Below are positions 9,154-16,973 of a DNA stretch of 64,000 bases, piece by piece. Every line of letters starts with the position of its first letter. Position 1 is the first letter of the stretch. Both the position numbers and the translations under genes were made by a program. This stretch comes from Cyclobacteriaceae bacterium (GTDB lineage Bacteria; Bacteroidota; Bacteroidia; Cytophagales; Cyclobacteriaceae). The stretch spans positions 620,001 to 684,000 of the forward strand of contig CP129487.1 in assembly GCA_030584025.1 (NCBI GenBank). The letters are read 5' to 3'. The notes beneath the pieces were generated by a model. It was not told the DNA's origin. It saw only the letters and a list, made by a program, of their open reading frames with translations, and did no database searches.

Positions 9154-9576
9154 CTATTCCGTTTCGAAATACAGGTGATAATGATTTTTACAACCGGGGT
9201 TGAAGGGCGCGGTGCATTTCGGGCAGGTGTTGTTGCATTGCATGTACTCATTGATGGTGAGTTCGTGACCGCATACGCCACAGAGGATGCCTTTTGTATC
9301 AAATTCTTTTTTGGGCCATACGGTGGCCGCATGGTCTGCAGTTTCTTCATGGCAGGAGAAGCATGGATAGTACTGGTTGCAGCAGTTGAATTTGATGGCA
9401 ATGATATCCAGCGGGGAGTGCCAGTGAACACACCGCGTTTGGTTATCCACGGGTTTGCCGAAAACGGGAATACCCTTTACCGCAGCCTGGCTTAGCGGAA
9501 TGGCGCTGGGTTGTGCCTGGAGGTACCAAACACCTGACGAAAGCAGCAGAAAGGCCAATAGGGTACAGGTTTGCAT
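9154..9576 (-). CDS. CHY-type zinc-finger protein with N-terminal signal/anchor
   Basis: A 140-aa protein with a CHY zinc-finger domain. Candidate zinc ligands are Cys49, His51, His53, Cys65-66, Cys72, Cys75-His76, His82, Cys99, Cys102, Cys114, Cys118, Cys121 and Cys129. CHY fingers bind several zinc ions and occur in eukaryotic Pirh2 and Hot13 and in small bacterial proteins. The ATG at 9576 is preferred to the TTG at 9594. The first 20 residues (CTLLAFLLLSSGVWYLQAQ) look like a signal peptide or membrane anchor, so the finger would be outside the cytoplasm; this is unusual. Function is unknown. Confidence 0.8.
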   Translation of the reverse strand: MQTCTLLAFLLLSSGVWYLQAQPSAIPLSQAAVKGIPVFGKPVDNQTRCVHWHSPLDIIAIKFNCCNQYYPCFSCHEETADHAATVWPKKEFDTKGILCGVCGHELTINEYMQCNNTCPKCTAPFNPGCKNHYHLYFETE

Positions 9577-9734
9577 AGTTATTTTTTTATTCAATAAAAC
9601 ACGGGTTCAAAGGTATGGTTTCCTGAGGTAATATTTTTAGCTGTTAATTTTTAACTTTAGGAGGATGTTCATATTCATTATTGAAATAAGGTTAATAAGT
9701 ATATTCAAGAGTTGGGCACCATTTTTATAGGACA

Positions 9735-10100
9735 ATGACGGCTGATGAATTAATTGAAGAATACAAGACTCTACCGAGAAGCTGCTATAATGTTGATTAC
9801 AGTGATAAGAAAGCTCTGAAGAAAAACAATTACTCGGTGACAAGAATGTACCAGATAGTTGAGATTATCAAAAATAAATTTGGGGCTGAAGGAATTGGAA
9901 AATTAAAACCTCTACTTGATATTACCGACTTCCAGACGAATTTGTGGATTGCGACTCACTTACTCGAAAAAGTTCCATTGGACAATGAGACGGAGAAGAA
10001 AGCATTAAGCATAATTGAAAAAGTAGCATCAGGTGACGATGTCTTAGCGCTTGGATATCAGTTCTGGATGAAGGAATGGAAATTGAAGCAGAGTAAATAA
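9735..10100 (+). CDS. DUF2019-like small protein
   Basis: A 121-aa helical protein beginning MTADELIEEYKTL. The central IGKLKPLLDITDFQTNLWIATHLL and the end VLALGYQFWMKEWK match the pattern I recall for DUF2019: an HEAT-like helical repeat with a terminal G-x-A/W motif, where a family search would decide. DUF2019 proteins often sit near polymorphic toxin and immunity loci, but no toxin is adjacent. The gene opens an AT-rich segment with codon use unlike the flanking genes, suggesting acquisition. Confidence 0.6.
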   Translation: MTADELIEEYKTLPRSCYNVDYSDKKALKKNNYSVTRMYQIVEIIKNKFGAEGIGKLKPLLDITDFQTNLWIATHLLEKVPLDNETEKKALSIIEKVASGDDVLALGYQFWMKEWKLKQSK

Positions 10101-10106
10101 AAACGG

Positions 10107-10142
10107 TGCCCATCACCAGGCTTGGTCAATGGCGTGGTGATG
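10107..10142. repeat. Inverted repeat after the DUF2019-like gene
   Basis: Perfect 8-bp arms CATCACCA and TGGTGATG flank a 16-base spacer. There is no T-run, so it is not a typical intrinsic terminator. It could be a processing or recombination structure. Confidence 0.5.
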
Positions 10143-10204
10143 TGTTGTGTGTAAGGTATTATATTCGCTATAACGTTACCCGCTGAAATATTAGCGAAAT
10201 ATTA

Positions 10205-10972
10205 ATGAGACAATTATCTACTAGCAAAACCTTTGAAGACATCTGGCATAGTCTGGGACAAAAAATCAATAGTCACCTGATAGGGCTTGATGATGCTAAG
10301 AATGAGGACAAACAAAAAATACTTGAGTTATGTCAAGTTGGTAAACTTATTTCATCATACTTTGATGACTTCGAGATTATGAAAGTATCTGAGAAGCCTG
10401 ACTTTGTGATTTCTAATGGACAATTGACAGTAGGGCTAGAACATCAACTCATTCTCGACCCAGAAACAAAGTCAAAGGAAGGTTTCTACAGTAATATCTT
10501 TGACAAAGTTGAGCGTAAACTAATCCAAGATGATGCAATTCCAAATTTTTTACTGAATGTAATTATTAAAGGAGATGCAGACTTGACAGTTAATAATAAG
10601 GACTTAATCATTAATCAACTTGTTGACATACTTAGGGATTTTCTTTTTACCGGAGAACTGAAGGAAAACGATTATATAGTTAGTGCGCGCTCCATGAAGC
10701 ACTCTAGAAAAAGTATAAGTGCAAATTATGGGGCCTATATACAAAGGTTTATTGATAAGAATATAATTCTTGAATTCCTTAAAAAGAAGGATGATAAAAT
10801 TGATACTTATATAAGCAACTCTTGTCCAATTCAATGGCTGGTTCTTGTAATCGGAGGACTTGGGGAGAGTTCGTACGAAATTGATAGTAATTCTGACCTC
10901 GAAATAGATACAAAATTTGACAAAGTATTTTTATATGAAGACTTTCGTAACAGGCTTTATGAGTTGAAGTAA
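10205..10972 (+). CDS. Uncharacterised protein, possible nuclease-like fold
   Basis: A 255-aa soluble protein from the AT-rich pocket; I do not recognise a named family. Residues 64-81 read KPDFVISNGQLTVGLEHQ. This has the spacing of a degenerate PD-(D/E)xK core (Pro65-Asp66, Glu79), but the usual Lys two residues after the Glu is Gln81. An alpha/beta pattern continues through FLLNVIIKGDADL, and a late segment reads IQWLVLVIGGLG. A nuclease-fold role is a weak inference. It lies 104 bases after the DUF2019-like gene on the same strand, and codon use suggests horizontal acquisition. Confidence 0.55.
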   Translation: MRQLSTSKTFEDIWHSLGQKINSHLIGLDDAKNEDKQKILELCQVGKLISSYFDDFEIMKVSEKPDFVISNGQLTVGLEHQLILDPETKSKEGFYSNIFDKVERKLIQDDAIPNFLLNVIIKGDADLTVNNKDLIINQLVDILRDFLFTGELKENDYIVSARSMKHSRKSISANYGAYIQRFIDKNIILEFLKKKDDKIDTYISNSCPIQWLVLVIGGLGESSYEIDSNSDLEIDTKFDKVFLYEDFRNRLYELK

Positions 10973-10995
10973 AACACTTTATTCTCCGCAGAGCG

Positions 10996-11021
10996 TCCTG
11001 CAAGGCACTCTGCGTTAAGTA
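10996..11021. repeat. CGCAGAG/CTCTGCG inverted repeat
   Basis: Perfect 7-bp arms around a 12-base spacer, 24 bases after a stop codon. No poly-T follows; GTTAAGT comes directly after the right arm. Its role is unclear. Confidence 0.45.
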
Positions 11022-11114
11022 GTATATTTTTTAAAAAGTAACACATCGCAGTCCCTGCTTGCAATAGGCGAGCTATATGAGAGACACTGCTTAGAAGAAA
11101 AGAACTGGTATCGA

Positions 11115-11930
11115 ATGAAGAAATCCCGACTAGAAACAGCAAGATTAGCGTTGATTGAATTCTTTGAGAGTAACTTGAAATTTCTTCTTGACGATCTTGG
11201 CTATACACGAAGTTTGGAAATGGAGTTTGATGAGTATGTAGGAGCGAAATTCTATTTTTTGAGGTACACTAACTACCATCGACAAAGACAAATGGAGATC
11301 ATCCTTCATAGAAACAGTGATTACCGACTTTGGCTAATTAAGAGGATGAAGGGTTCCGCAATTCCTGACTATTATGACAATGTAAATATAATAGATATTC
11401 CTGGTTTGGACTTACTGACTCATCCCACCACGTATGATTCTATGCAACATGCTGTATTCTCAGAGGAGAAAAAGCGACAGTATGTTTTGAAAATGATTGA
11501 ACTGATCAAAAGACATTGGTTGGGAGTTCTAGAGGGGTCCCAATGGATAGATAGAGCACAGATTGACAAGGTTTCATTCAACAAGTGGGGAGTAAAATCT
11601 GGGTTTCATAGAGATGAGCTACTTGAGAAAATCAAGACTGAATTCAAGTTCCTCGAAAACTATGGTTATAAATTGATTGAAGACACAAACTTACTTCCCC
11701 TATATAAGCAATCCTGTACTTGTGAAATTATTTATTCCAATCCTGACACAAATGAAAATTATCGTATCCTGAATGACTATAGAGATTATGGTTTCAGAAT
11801 TGAATATTTCACCTCTGAAGGACAAATTGGTGAAATGATAAATTACGTATTGACCGAAGATCAAGACAAAGAATGGGAATTTGTGACCCGAATGGCAAAT
11901 TGGTTAGAAAATAGAATACGAAATACGTAG
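11115..11930 (+). CDS. Uncharacterised protein with an apparent tandem domain duplication
   Basis: A 271-aa soluble protein without a recognised family. Two halves look related. Residues about 20-75 read LKFLLDDLGYTRSLE, then a Tyr/Arg-rich strand region ending DYRLWLIKRMKG. Residues about 178-235 read FKFLENYGYKLIED, then a similar strand region containing DYRDYGFRIEYF. The shared order is helix, FL-x-GY, strand, YxN, strand, DYR. I infer an internal duplication. It is the last gene of the AT-rich pocket and runs convergent to the beta-propeller gene. Confidence 0.55.
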   Translation: MKKSRLETARLALIEFFESNLKFLLDDLGYTRSLEMEFDEYVGAKFYFLRYTNYHRQRQMEIILHRNSDYRLWLIKRMKGSAIPDYYDNVNIIDIPGLDLLTHPTTYDSMQHAVFSEEKKRQYVLKMIELIKRHWLGVLEGSQWIDRAQIDKVSFNKWGVKSGFHRDELLEKIKTEFKFLENYGYKLIEDTNLLPLYKQSCTCEIIYSNPDTNENYRILNDYRDYGFRIEYFTSEGQIGEMINYVLTEDQDKEWEFVTRMANWLENRIRNT

Positions 11931-11965
11931 ATAATTTAATCTGTAATCATTACTGTTAAGAGTTT

Positions 11966-11995
11966 TAAAAAAAGGGCTTGAGAAACCTCAAGCCC
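11966..11995 (-). terminator. Rho-independent terminator of the beta-propeller gene
   Basis: Read on the minus strand: GGGCTTGAG, a four-base loop, CTCAAGCCC, then a run of seven T. The arms are at 11974-11982 and 11987-11995. It lies 44 bases past the stop of the 12039-13928 gene. Confidence 0.88.
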
Positions 11996-12038
11996 CGGAG
12001 AAAAGTGGCACCTATCTGTGCCCCACCTAATTAAAAGT

Positions 12039-13928
12039 TTAAAGTTTAAAAGCCAATATTTCGTTAGGCTTCGATTTGTAGTACAGCATGCCGCCCCACT
12101 CGTCAACCTGGTATTCCGGTTTTTTGTCTTTCAGTACAATCTCTTTTTCAACCTTCCCGGTATCCTTGTTTACTTTAACCAGTCCAACGCCACCATCTAA
12201 ATTGGTTAGAATGAACTGTGCATTTTCGGTTGCGGCAGTTGCCTTGAAGCGCTTGTTCATTTCGTTAAACGATACGGAGGCAATGTCAGAAAAGGCATCT
12301 TGCGCAAGCTTGGCTTGATAGCCCGCACTGTTGTAGTCGCCCAACGAGTTTTTGTTGGCACCCGCTTTCACAGCAGAAGAGGCGGCCACCACAACGGCTG
12401 CCGCACCCAGTGTTCCCATCGCCACTTTCATAATGCCGCTTTGGCCGGGTGATTTATGATAGGCGTGAAAAATTTCCGAGCCTTTAAAATCCAGCAGCAT
12501 TACATTTTGATCGGCAGTTAACAACAACCCACCTGTGCGTGTGGAAAAACCGGTTGGATATTCTTTTTCGTTGAATTCGTATTTCGCCAATGTGCTCAGG
12601 TCACCACTGTTTTCGTCAATGGCTAAAATTTCTGTACCTGTACTGATGAGGTAACGCTTGTTTTGCGCATCGTAGGTGCTGGTAACCGATTTGGCTTTAG
12701 CATACTTAATGGGTTTCGACCACACCGATTCACCGGTTTGCAGGTTTACAATGTTTGCATCGGTATCGGTAATGTAGATAAGTCCCTTCGGTGTTCTGGC
12801 CATGGTGTGGATGTTTTCACCTGTGGTGAGCGGCTTCTTGAAGAGCGGCTGTCCATCAAAGGAAATTTTATTAATGCCACCGGAAACCAATCCGAAAAGA
12901 ATGCCATCTTCCATGATGTAGAAGTGCTGAACAAAATCTTTTGTCTTGGGTGCTTTTTCCCACAGGTCTTCACCGGTAGTTGCGCTCAAAAAGGAAATTT
13001 TCGATTCAGATGCACCGGCCATCAACCGGTTGAGTGTGGCGCTGGAGGCATTTTTGTTTACATCGGCCACTACAGCCAATCCGTTTGCCAGAATTTCAAA
13101 GCGCGTAACGGTGCCTTTAATCTTGCGCTCGTCTTTCCACAACAGCTGACCTTTGTCGCTTACCTTATGAATGCGTGTGTCACCGTTGGGTCTTTCTTCA
13201 AATCCGTAAATTTCTTTGCCGGTTTCATCGGCTACCATCCACGTAATTTTGTTTACATCGGCTTCCCACAAAATGTTTCCGTTTTTAAAATCAGCGCACA
13301 CCAACGATTTTGTTGTTGGCACCAGCACAATGGAGCCCACCATAAAAGGTGCACCAGAGCTCATGGGAATGGCTGCCGCACTGCGGGTTTTACCTGCGTT
13401 TGGATCAAGCGAAGCAAAACCATCCTGGTTCCCCGTGGCCAAATCGTAAATGCCTACGGCCAATACTTCCTTTTCTGATTTGGCGCGGTTTCCAACCACC
13501 ACCAATTTATTTTCCGGAAGGAATACTTTCAGTTGTGCGATTTGCTTCCAGCCTTTGTCTTCCGTAGCAAAAAGTTTTTTTCCGGTAACAATGTCGATAA
13601 CGGAGCGCTTACTATTGGCAAAGATGGTTCCCGGCATTTGTGATTTTCCGCCTTGTGAAATGATCACGTAAGGCGACATGGGCACCAGTTCAATTTCTTC
13701 TTCTTTCACGCCACCGTATTCGGTGAATTCAAAATGTGGTTTGTCGGCTTCGGGCTTGATGCCTGCCAGGCCACCGCTGCCGGCTACCAGCAGTACGCCT
13801 GCATCGGTGAGCTTCATAATTTCAAACTTGCCGTTCAGTTGATACGTGAAGTCGGGCTTGTCGGTTTTTTGAGCCGCGAGGGTAAGGGAAACCAACAGCA
13901 GCAATAAGGTGATTGTGTTTTTCATCAT
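12039..13928 (-). CDS. Exported PQQ-like beta-propeller protein
   Basis: A 629-aa secreted or periplasmic protein with a clear signal peptide (MMKNTITLLLLLVSLTLAAQ). Repeated units of the PQQ/BamB-like type are visible, for example VDIVTGKKLFATEDKGW, LVCADFKNGNILWEADV, LSATTGEDLWEKAPK, VNLQTGESVWSKPIK and LAIDENSGDLSTLAKY (quoted in parts). Near residues 500-520 a hydrophobic Ala/Val/Gly stretch interrupts the propeller, followed by a helical segment and one last blade. Such propellers usually act as scaffolds. No enzyme signature is visible, and it is not clearly BamB. Confidence 0.75.
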   Translation of the reverse strand: MMKNTITLLLLLVSLTLAAQKTDKPDFTYQLNGKFEIMKLTDAGVLLVAGSGGLAGIKPEADKPHFEFTEYGGVKEEEIELVPMSPYVIISQGGKSQMPGTIFANSKRSVIDIVTGKKLFATEDKGWKQIAQLKVFLPENKLVVVGNRAKSEKEVLAVGIYDLATGNQDGFASLDPNAGKTRSAAAIPMSSGAPFMVGSIVLVPTTKSLVCADFKNGNILWEADVNKITWMVADETGKEIYGFEERPNGDTRIHKVSDKGQLLWKDERKIKGTVTRFEILANGLAVVADVNKNASSATLNRLMAGASESKISFLSATTGEDLWEKAPKTKDFVQHFYIMEDGILFGLVSGGINKISFDGQPLFKKPLTTGENIHTMARTPKGLIYITDTDANIVNLQTGESVWSKPIKYAKAKSVTSTYDAQNKRYLISTGTEILAIDENSGDLSTLAKYEFNEKEYPTGFSTRTGGLLLTADQNVMLLDFKGSEIFHAYHKSPGQSGIMKVAMGTLGAAAVVVAASSAVKAGANKNSLGDYNSAGYQAKLAQDAFSDIASVSFNEMNKRFKATAATENAQFILTNLDGGVGLVKVNKDTGKVEKEIVLKDKKPEYQVDEWGGMLYYKSKPNEILAFKL

Positions 13929-14039
13929 GTTTGTGTGTTTTAGGTAGATAATTTTCTCTACACAAACATGCCCAGGCTATTGGCCCCGGAGTATTCCCGC
14001 AAGGGGGTATTTTCATATACCCACCAGCACGGATATGCG

Positions 14040-14657
14040 TCAGATCAGGTTATTGGCGTAGGCGAATTTGATGAGGCCCACCAGCGAGTTGGTTCCGGTT
14101 TTCCGAAAAATGTTTTTGCGATGCGTTTCTACCGTTCGTTCAGAAATGAAAAGCTCTTCGGCAATCTGCTTGTTGGAATATTCTTTGGCGATGAGTTTCA
14201 GAATTTCGCGTTCCCGATCGGTGAGCAGCCTGTTTTCATCAGGGTTATTCAGACTCCTGATCAGCATTTTGTTGATTTCATCACTCAGGAACACTTTGCC
14301 GTTATGCACTTGTCGCAATGCTTCCAACAATTCCTTATGCGAATCTTTTTTAAGTAGATAGGCATTTACGCCTTCTTTCAGAATTTCTTTTACCAGGTGT
14401 GTTTCATCGTGCATGCTCAGCACCACAATTTTCATTTCCGGATAAAGTTGCTTTACCCTGCGGATGAGGGATAGCCCGTCCATGCCGGGCAGGTTGAAAT
14501 CGGTAATGAGTAAATCGGGTTTGTGTTGCCGCAACAGGTCCAGACCTTCTTCCGCATTGGTGGCGGTGGCCAGTATGTCGTGTTCACCATCGCGTTCCAA
14601 CAGCGCGCGGATGCCGTCTAATAAAATGGTATGATCGTCAATCAGGATTGTTTTCAT
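14040..14657 (-). CDS. NarL/LuxR-family response regulator
   Basis: A cytoplasmic DNA-binding response regulator. From the ATG at 14657 (MKTILIDDHTILLDG) the receiver domain shows Asp7-Asp8, phospho-acceptor Asp53 in LLITDFNLPG and Lys103. A LuxR-type helix-turn-helix follows (LTDREREILKLIAKEYSN, then ISERTVETHRKNIFRK). The upstream in-frame ATG at 14702 adds a basic stretch lacking in the family and is disfavoured. It is 87 bases downstream of the TPR histidine kinase on the same strand, which is the natural partner. Confidence 0.93.
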   Translation of the reverse strand: MKTILIDDHTILLDGIRALLERDGEHDILATATNAEEGLDLLRQHKPDLLITDFNLPGMDGLSLIRRVKQLYPEMKIVVLSMHDETHLVKEILKEGVNAYLLKKDSHKELLEALRQVHNGKVFLSDEINKMLIRSLNNPDENRLLTDREREILKLIAKEYSNKQIAEELFISERTVETHRKNIFRKTGTNSLVGLIKFAYANNLI

Positions 14658-14744
14658 GTGTTTTCGTATTTCCTTACGCCTGATGCTCCATGAAAACTTC
14701 ATGGAGGCAAATGAAGAAGGTCTGAAAATAATAAGCCATCCGTA

Positions 14745-16751
14745 TTACGCGGTATTCTTTACTCCCCAACTGAGGGGAGCAGGTTGTTCCATATGCTCCG
14801 GATGTATGGGCAACTCAATGATGAGGGTTGAGCCGCGTACGCCCGGTTGTGTGTCCAGGTCCAGTTTTCCGGAAATTAAATTCAGGCGGGTTTGAATGTT
14901 GCGCCACCCGTTTCCATTACTTTTTTCAAGCGCATCACGATCAAAACCTTTCCCATCGTCTTCAAGGGTATAGGTGAGCGAATGTTCATGCTGCACCAAC
15001 TGGATATTTATTTTGGTTGGCGAATTGTATTTCAAAATATTGTTGATCCATTCCTGCGTTATACGATACAGATTAATTTCTTGTAGCTCATTTAGTCGTT
15101 CGGTTAAGCCAAAATCACTGGCCGTTACCTGAAGGTTGCCCGTGGCTGAAAGGCGTGCGGCCAGTTCTTTCAACGCAGCCGGTAAACCACTTTGAATGAG
15201 AATGGCGGGCATCAGGTTAAAGGCGATGTTGCGCAGTTCGGTGTGCATCTCTTCCATAACGCGTTCCGTCTTCTCAAAAATCCGGTCGCGGGTTTCGTAA
15301 TCTTTTTCCTGATCAAGCTGATCGAGGTGTAAACGCAAGGCCGAAATAAGCTGACCGAAGCCATCGTGCAAATCGCGGGCAACGCGTTTTCGTTCCGCTT
15401 CCTGCGAGGCGAGGGCCGCATTGATTTGAGTTTGCTTGACTAGCAGTTGCTGGTTTTGGTGCATGAGCTGTGCTTTTCGTTTGTTGCGGTTAACGATAAA
15501 CACAATCAGGATAACGGAAAACACCAACAACAAGAAAAGCGAAATTGCCAGCAGCAGGTTGCGCTGATTGATGGCTTGCTGTTCTTCCAGTTGTGCTTGT
15601 TGAAGGGCAATCTGTTGTTCCTTCTTTTCGGTTTCATATTTCACCTGCAAGTCGGCAATGGCATTGGCATTTTGTTGCGAGAATACGCTGTCGCGAACTG
15701 CATCATACCGATCGAAAAGATTTTGTCCGCTTTGCGGATCATTCATCAGGTAATGTGCCTGCGCTGAGCTTTTAAAAAGGGTAGGGGCGTAGCTTTCCAG
15801 TTCAGGGTGTTCATCTAAAATAGCTAACCCTTTTTTGGCATAGACAAGCGCCTGCTGGGGTTGATTTATCTGAACATAAATGTTGGTTAAATTACTGAGC
15901 GCACTCAAATCGCTTTTCGGATTTTTACCCAGGTGTTCCGGAGCACTAAGCGCAGTAAGAAACAGCGGTAAAGCGCGGGCATAATCTTTTTGGTCGAGGT
16001 ACAGGTTGCCCAGGTTATCGTGCAGGGAGTAATACATGCGCATGTTGTTGGCGGCCTTAGCCAACGCAATGGCGTTGGTGTAATGGGCTACCGCTTCCTG
16101 TACGTTACCGATGCCGATGTAGCACACACCCAGGTTGGCATTGGATATTGCCTGATCGTTGGCGTGCGAATATTTCTCCCGCAGTTCCAACGCTTGTTTG
16201 TGGTAATCGATGGCGGTGTTGAATTGTTTCAACTCCTGATAGACCAGCCCGATGTTGCTCAGGTATTTTCCCATGCCCACAAAGTTTTCTGGTTGATTGG
16301 TTTTCACCAACTCATGGCCGGCCGAAAAGTGTTCAAGCGCTACACTGAACCTGCCACTGTTCAGGTTGTTCATGCCCAAATTGTTCAGGCTTTTTTCTTC
16401 CTGGTCGGGCCAGTTGTTTTCGCGACTTAATTGCAATGCTTTTTCAAAATAGAACTGTGCCGAATCGCTTACGCGGAGTACATCGAAATAAATACCGGTT
16501 GTGTTTAAAAGCTGGTTGTAACTGTACGGTAAGCGGTTTGTTGAAGCATACGTGTTTCCTTCCTGCAATAGGGCGTAAGCTTTTTCGGGATTGTTGAAGA
16601 TAAAATAAAACGCAGCCTGATTAATGGCCCTCACCTTGAGCGAATCATTGTCAGTGGTTTCAAGCACGTGCAACAGGCTGTCGATATGCGCGGGTATTTG
16701 CGCATGGGTAGTGAATGAAATAAAGACAAGAAAAATGAAAAAGCTCCGCAT
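14745..16751 (-). CDS. TPR-containing sensor histidine kinase (HisKA_3 type)
   Basis: A 668-aa membrane sensor kinase. A signal peptide is followed by about six tetratricopeptide repeats (roughly residues 60-340), a coiled-coil rich in Gln and Glu, one membrane helix (LLLAISLFLLLVFSVILIVF) and a DesK/NarX-type kinase. The H-box is RKRVARDLHDGFGQLISAL and the HATPase core includes LEDDGKGFD and GNGWRNIQTR. This layout, a periplasmic TPR sensor with a cytoplasmic HisKA_3/HATPase module, is common in Bacteroidota and pairs with NarL regulators such as the adjacent one. The sensed signal is unknown. Confidence 0.93.
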   Translation of the reverse strand: MRSFFIFLVFISFTTHAQIPAHIDSLLHVLETTDNDSLKVRAINQAAFYFIFNNPEKAYALLQEGNTYASTNRLPYSYNQLLNTTGIYFDVLRVSDSAQFYFEKALQLSRENNWPDQEEKSLNNLGMNNLNSGRFSVALEHFSAGHELVKTNQPENFVGMGKYLSNIGLVYQELKQFNTAIDYHKQALELREKYSHANDQAISNANLGVCYIGIGNVQEAVAHYTNAIALAKAANNMRMYYSLHDNLGNLYLDQKDYARALPLFLTALSAPEHLGKNPKSDLSALSNLTNIYVQINQPQQALVYAKKGLAILDEHPELESYAPTLFKSSAQAHYLMNDPQSGQNLFDRYDAVRDSVFSQQNANAIADLQVKYETEKKEQQIALQQAQLEEQQAINQRNLLLAISLFLLLVFSVILIVFIVNRNKRKAQLMHQNQQLLVKQTQINAALASQEAERKRVARDLHDGFGQLISALRLHLDQLDQEKDYETRDRIFEKTERVMEEMHTELRNIAFNLMPAILIQSGLPAALKELAARLSATGNLQVTASDFGLTERLNELQEINLYRITQEWINNILKYNSPTKINIQLVQHEHSLTYTLEDDGKGFDRDALEKSNGNGWRNIQTRLNLISGKLDLDTQPGVRGSTLIIELPIHPEHMEQPAPLSWGVKNTA

Positions 16752-16785
16752 GCCGTGTGTTTAAAGTGTATACATCCTTTAAGTT

Positions 16786-16904
16786 GAAGCCATCTCAAAA
16801 ATTAGGTTCATCTGTCAGCCTGAGCTTGTCGAAGGCTTTCTCGGATACTAAAACCGGTTTCGACAGGCTCAACCTGACACAGACAGTATTTTTGAGATGG
16901 CTTC
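16786..16904. repeat. 119-bp element with 17-bp terminal inverted repeats, copy 1
   Basis: It starts with GAAGCCATCTCAAAAAT (16786-16802) and ends with its exact reverse complement (16888-16904). Inside is a second palindrome, TCAGCCTGAGCTTGTCGAAGG against CCGGTTTCGACAGGCTCAACC (both quoted in part). The whole unit can fold into one long hairpin. Copies lie at 19576-19694 and 51242-51359. It has no coding capacity. Confidence 0.88.
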
Positions 16905-16973
16905 TACAAAGAAAACCATGTACAGGAAGTATCCAAATTAAACTTTTGGCAACGGAGCGGTTTTTAGCCAGGG

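Noticed and set aside
12663..13478. 271-aa ORF antisense to the beta-propeller gene
   Set aside because: It lies wholly inside a well-supported gene, is rich in Phe/Cys/His as expected of an antisense frame, and has no recognisable domain.
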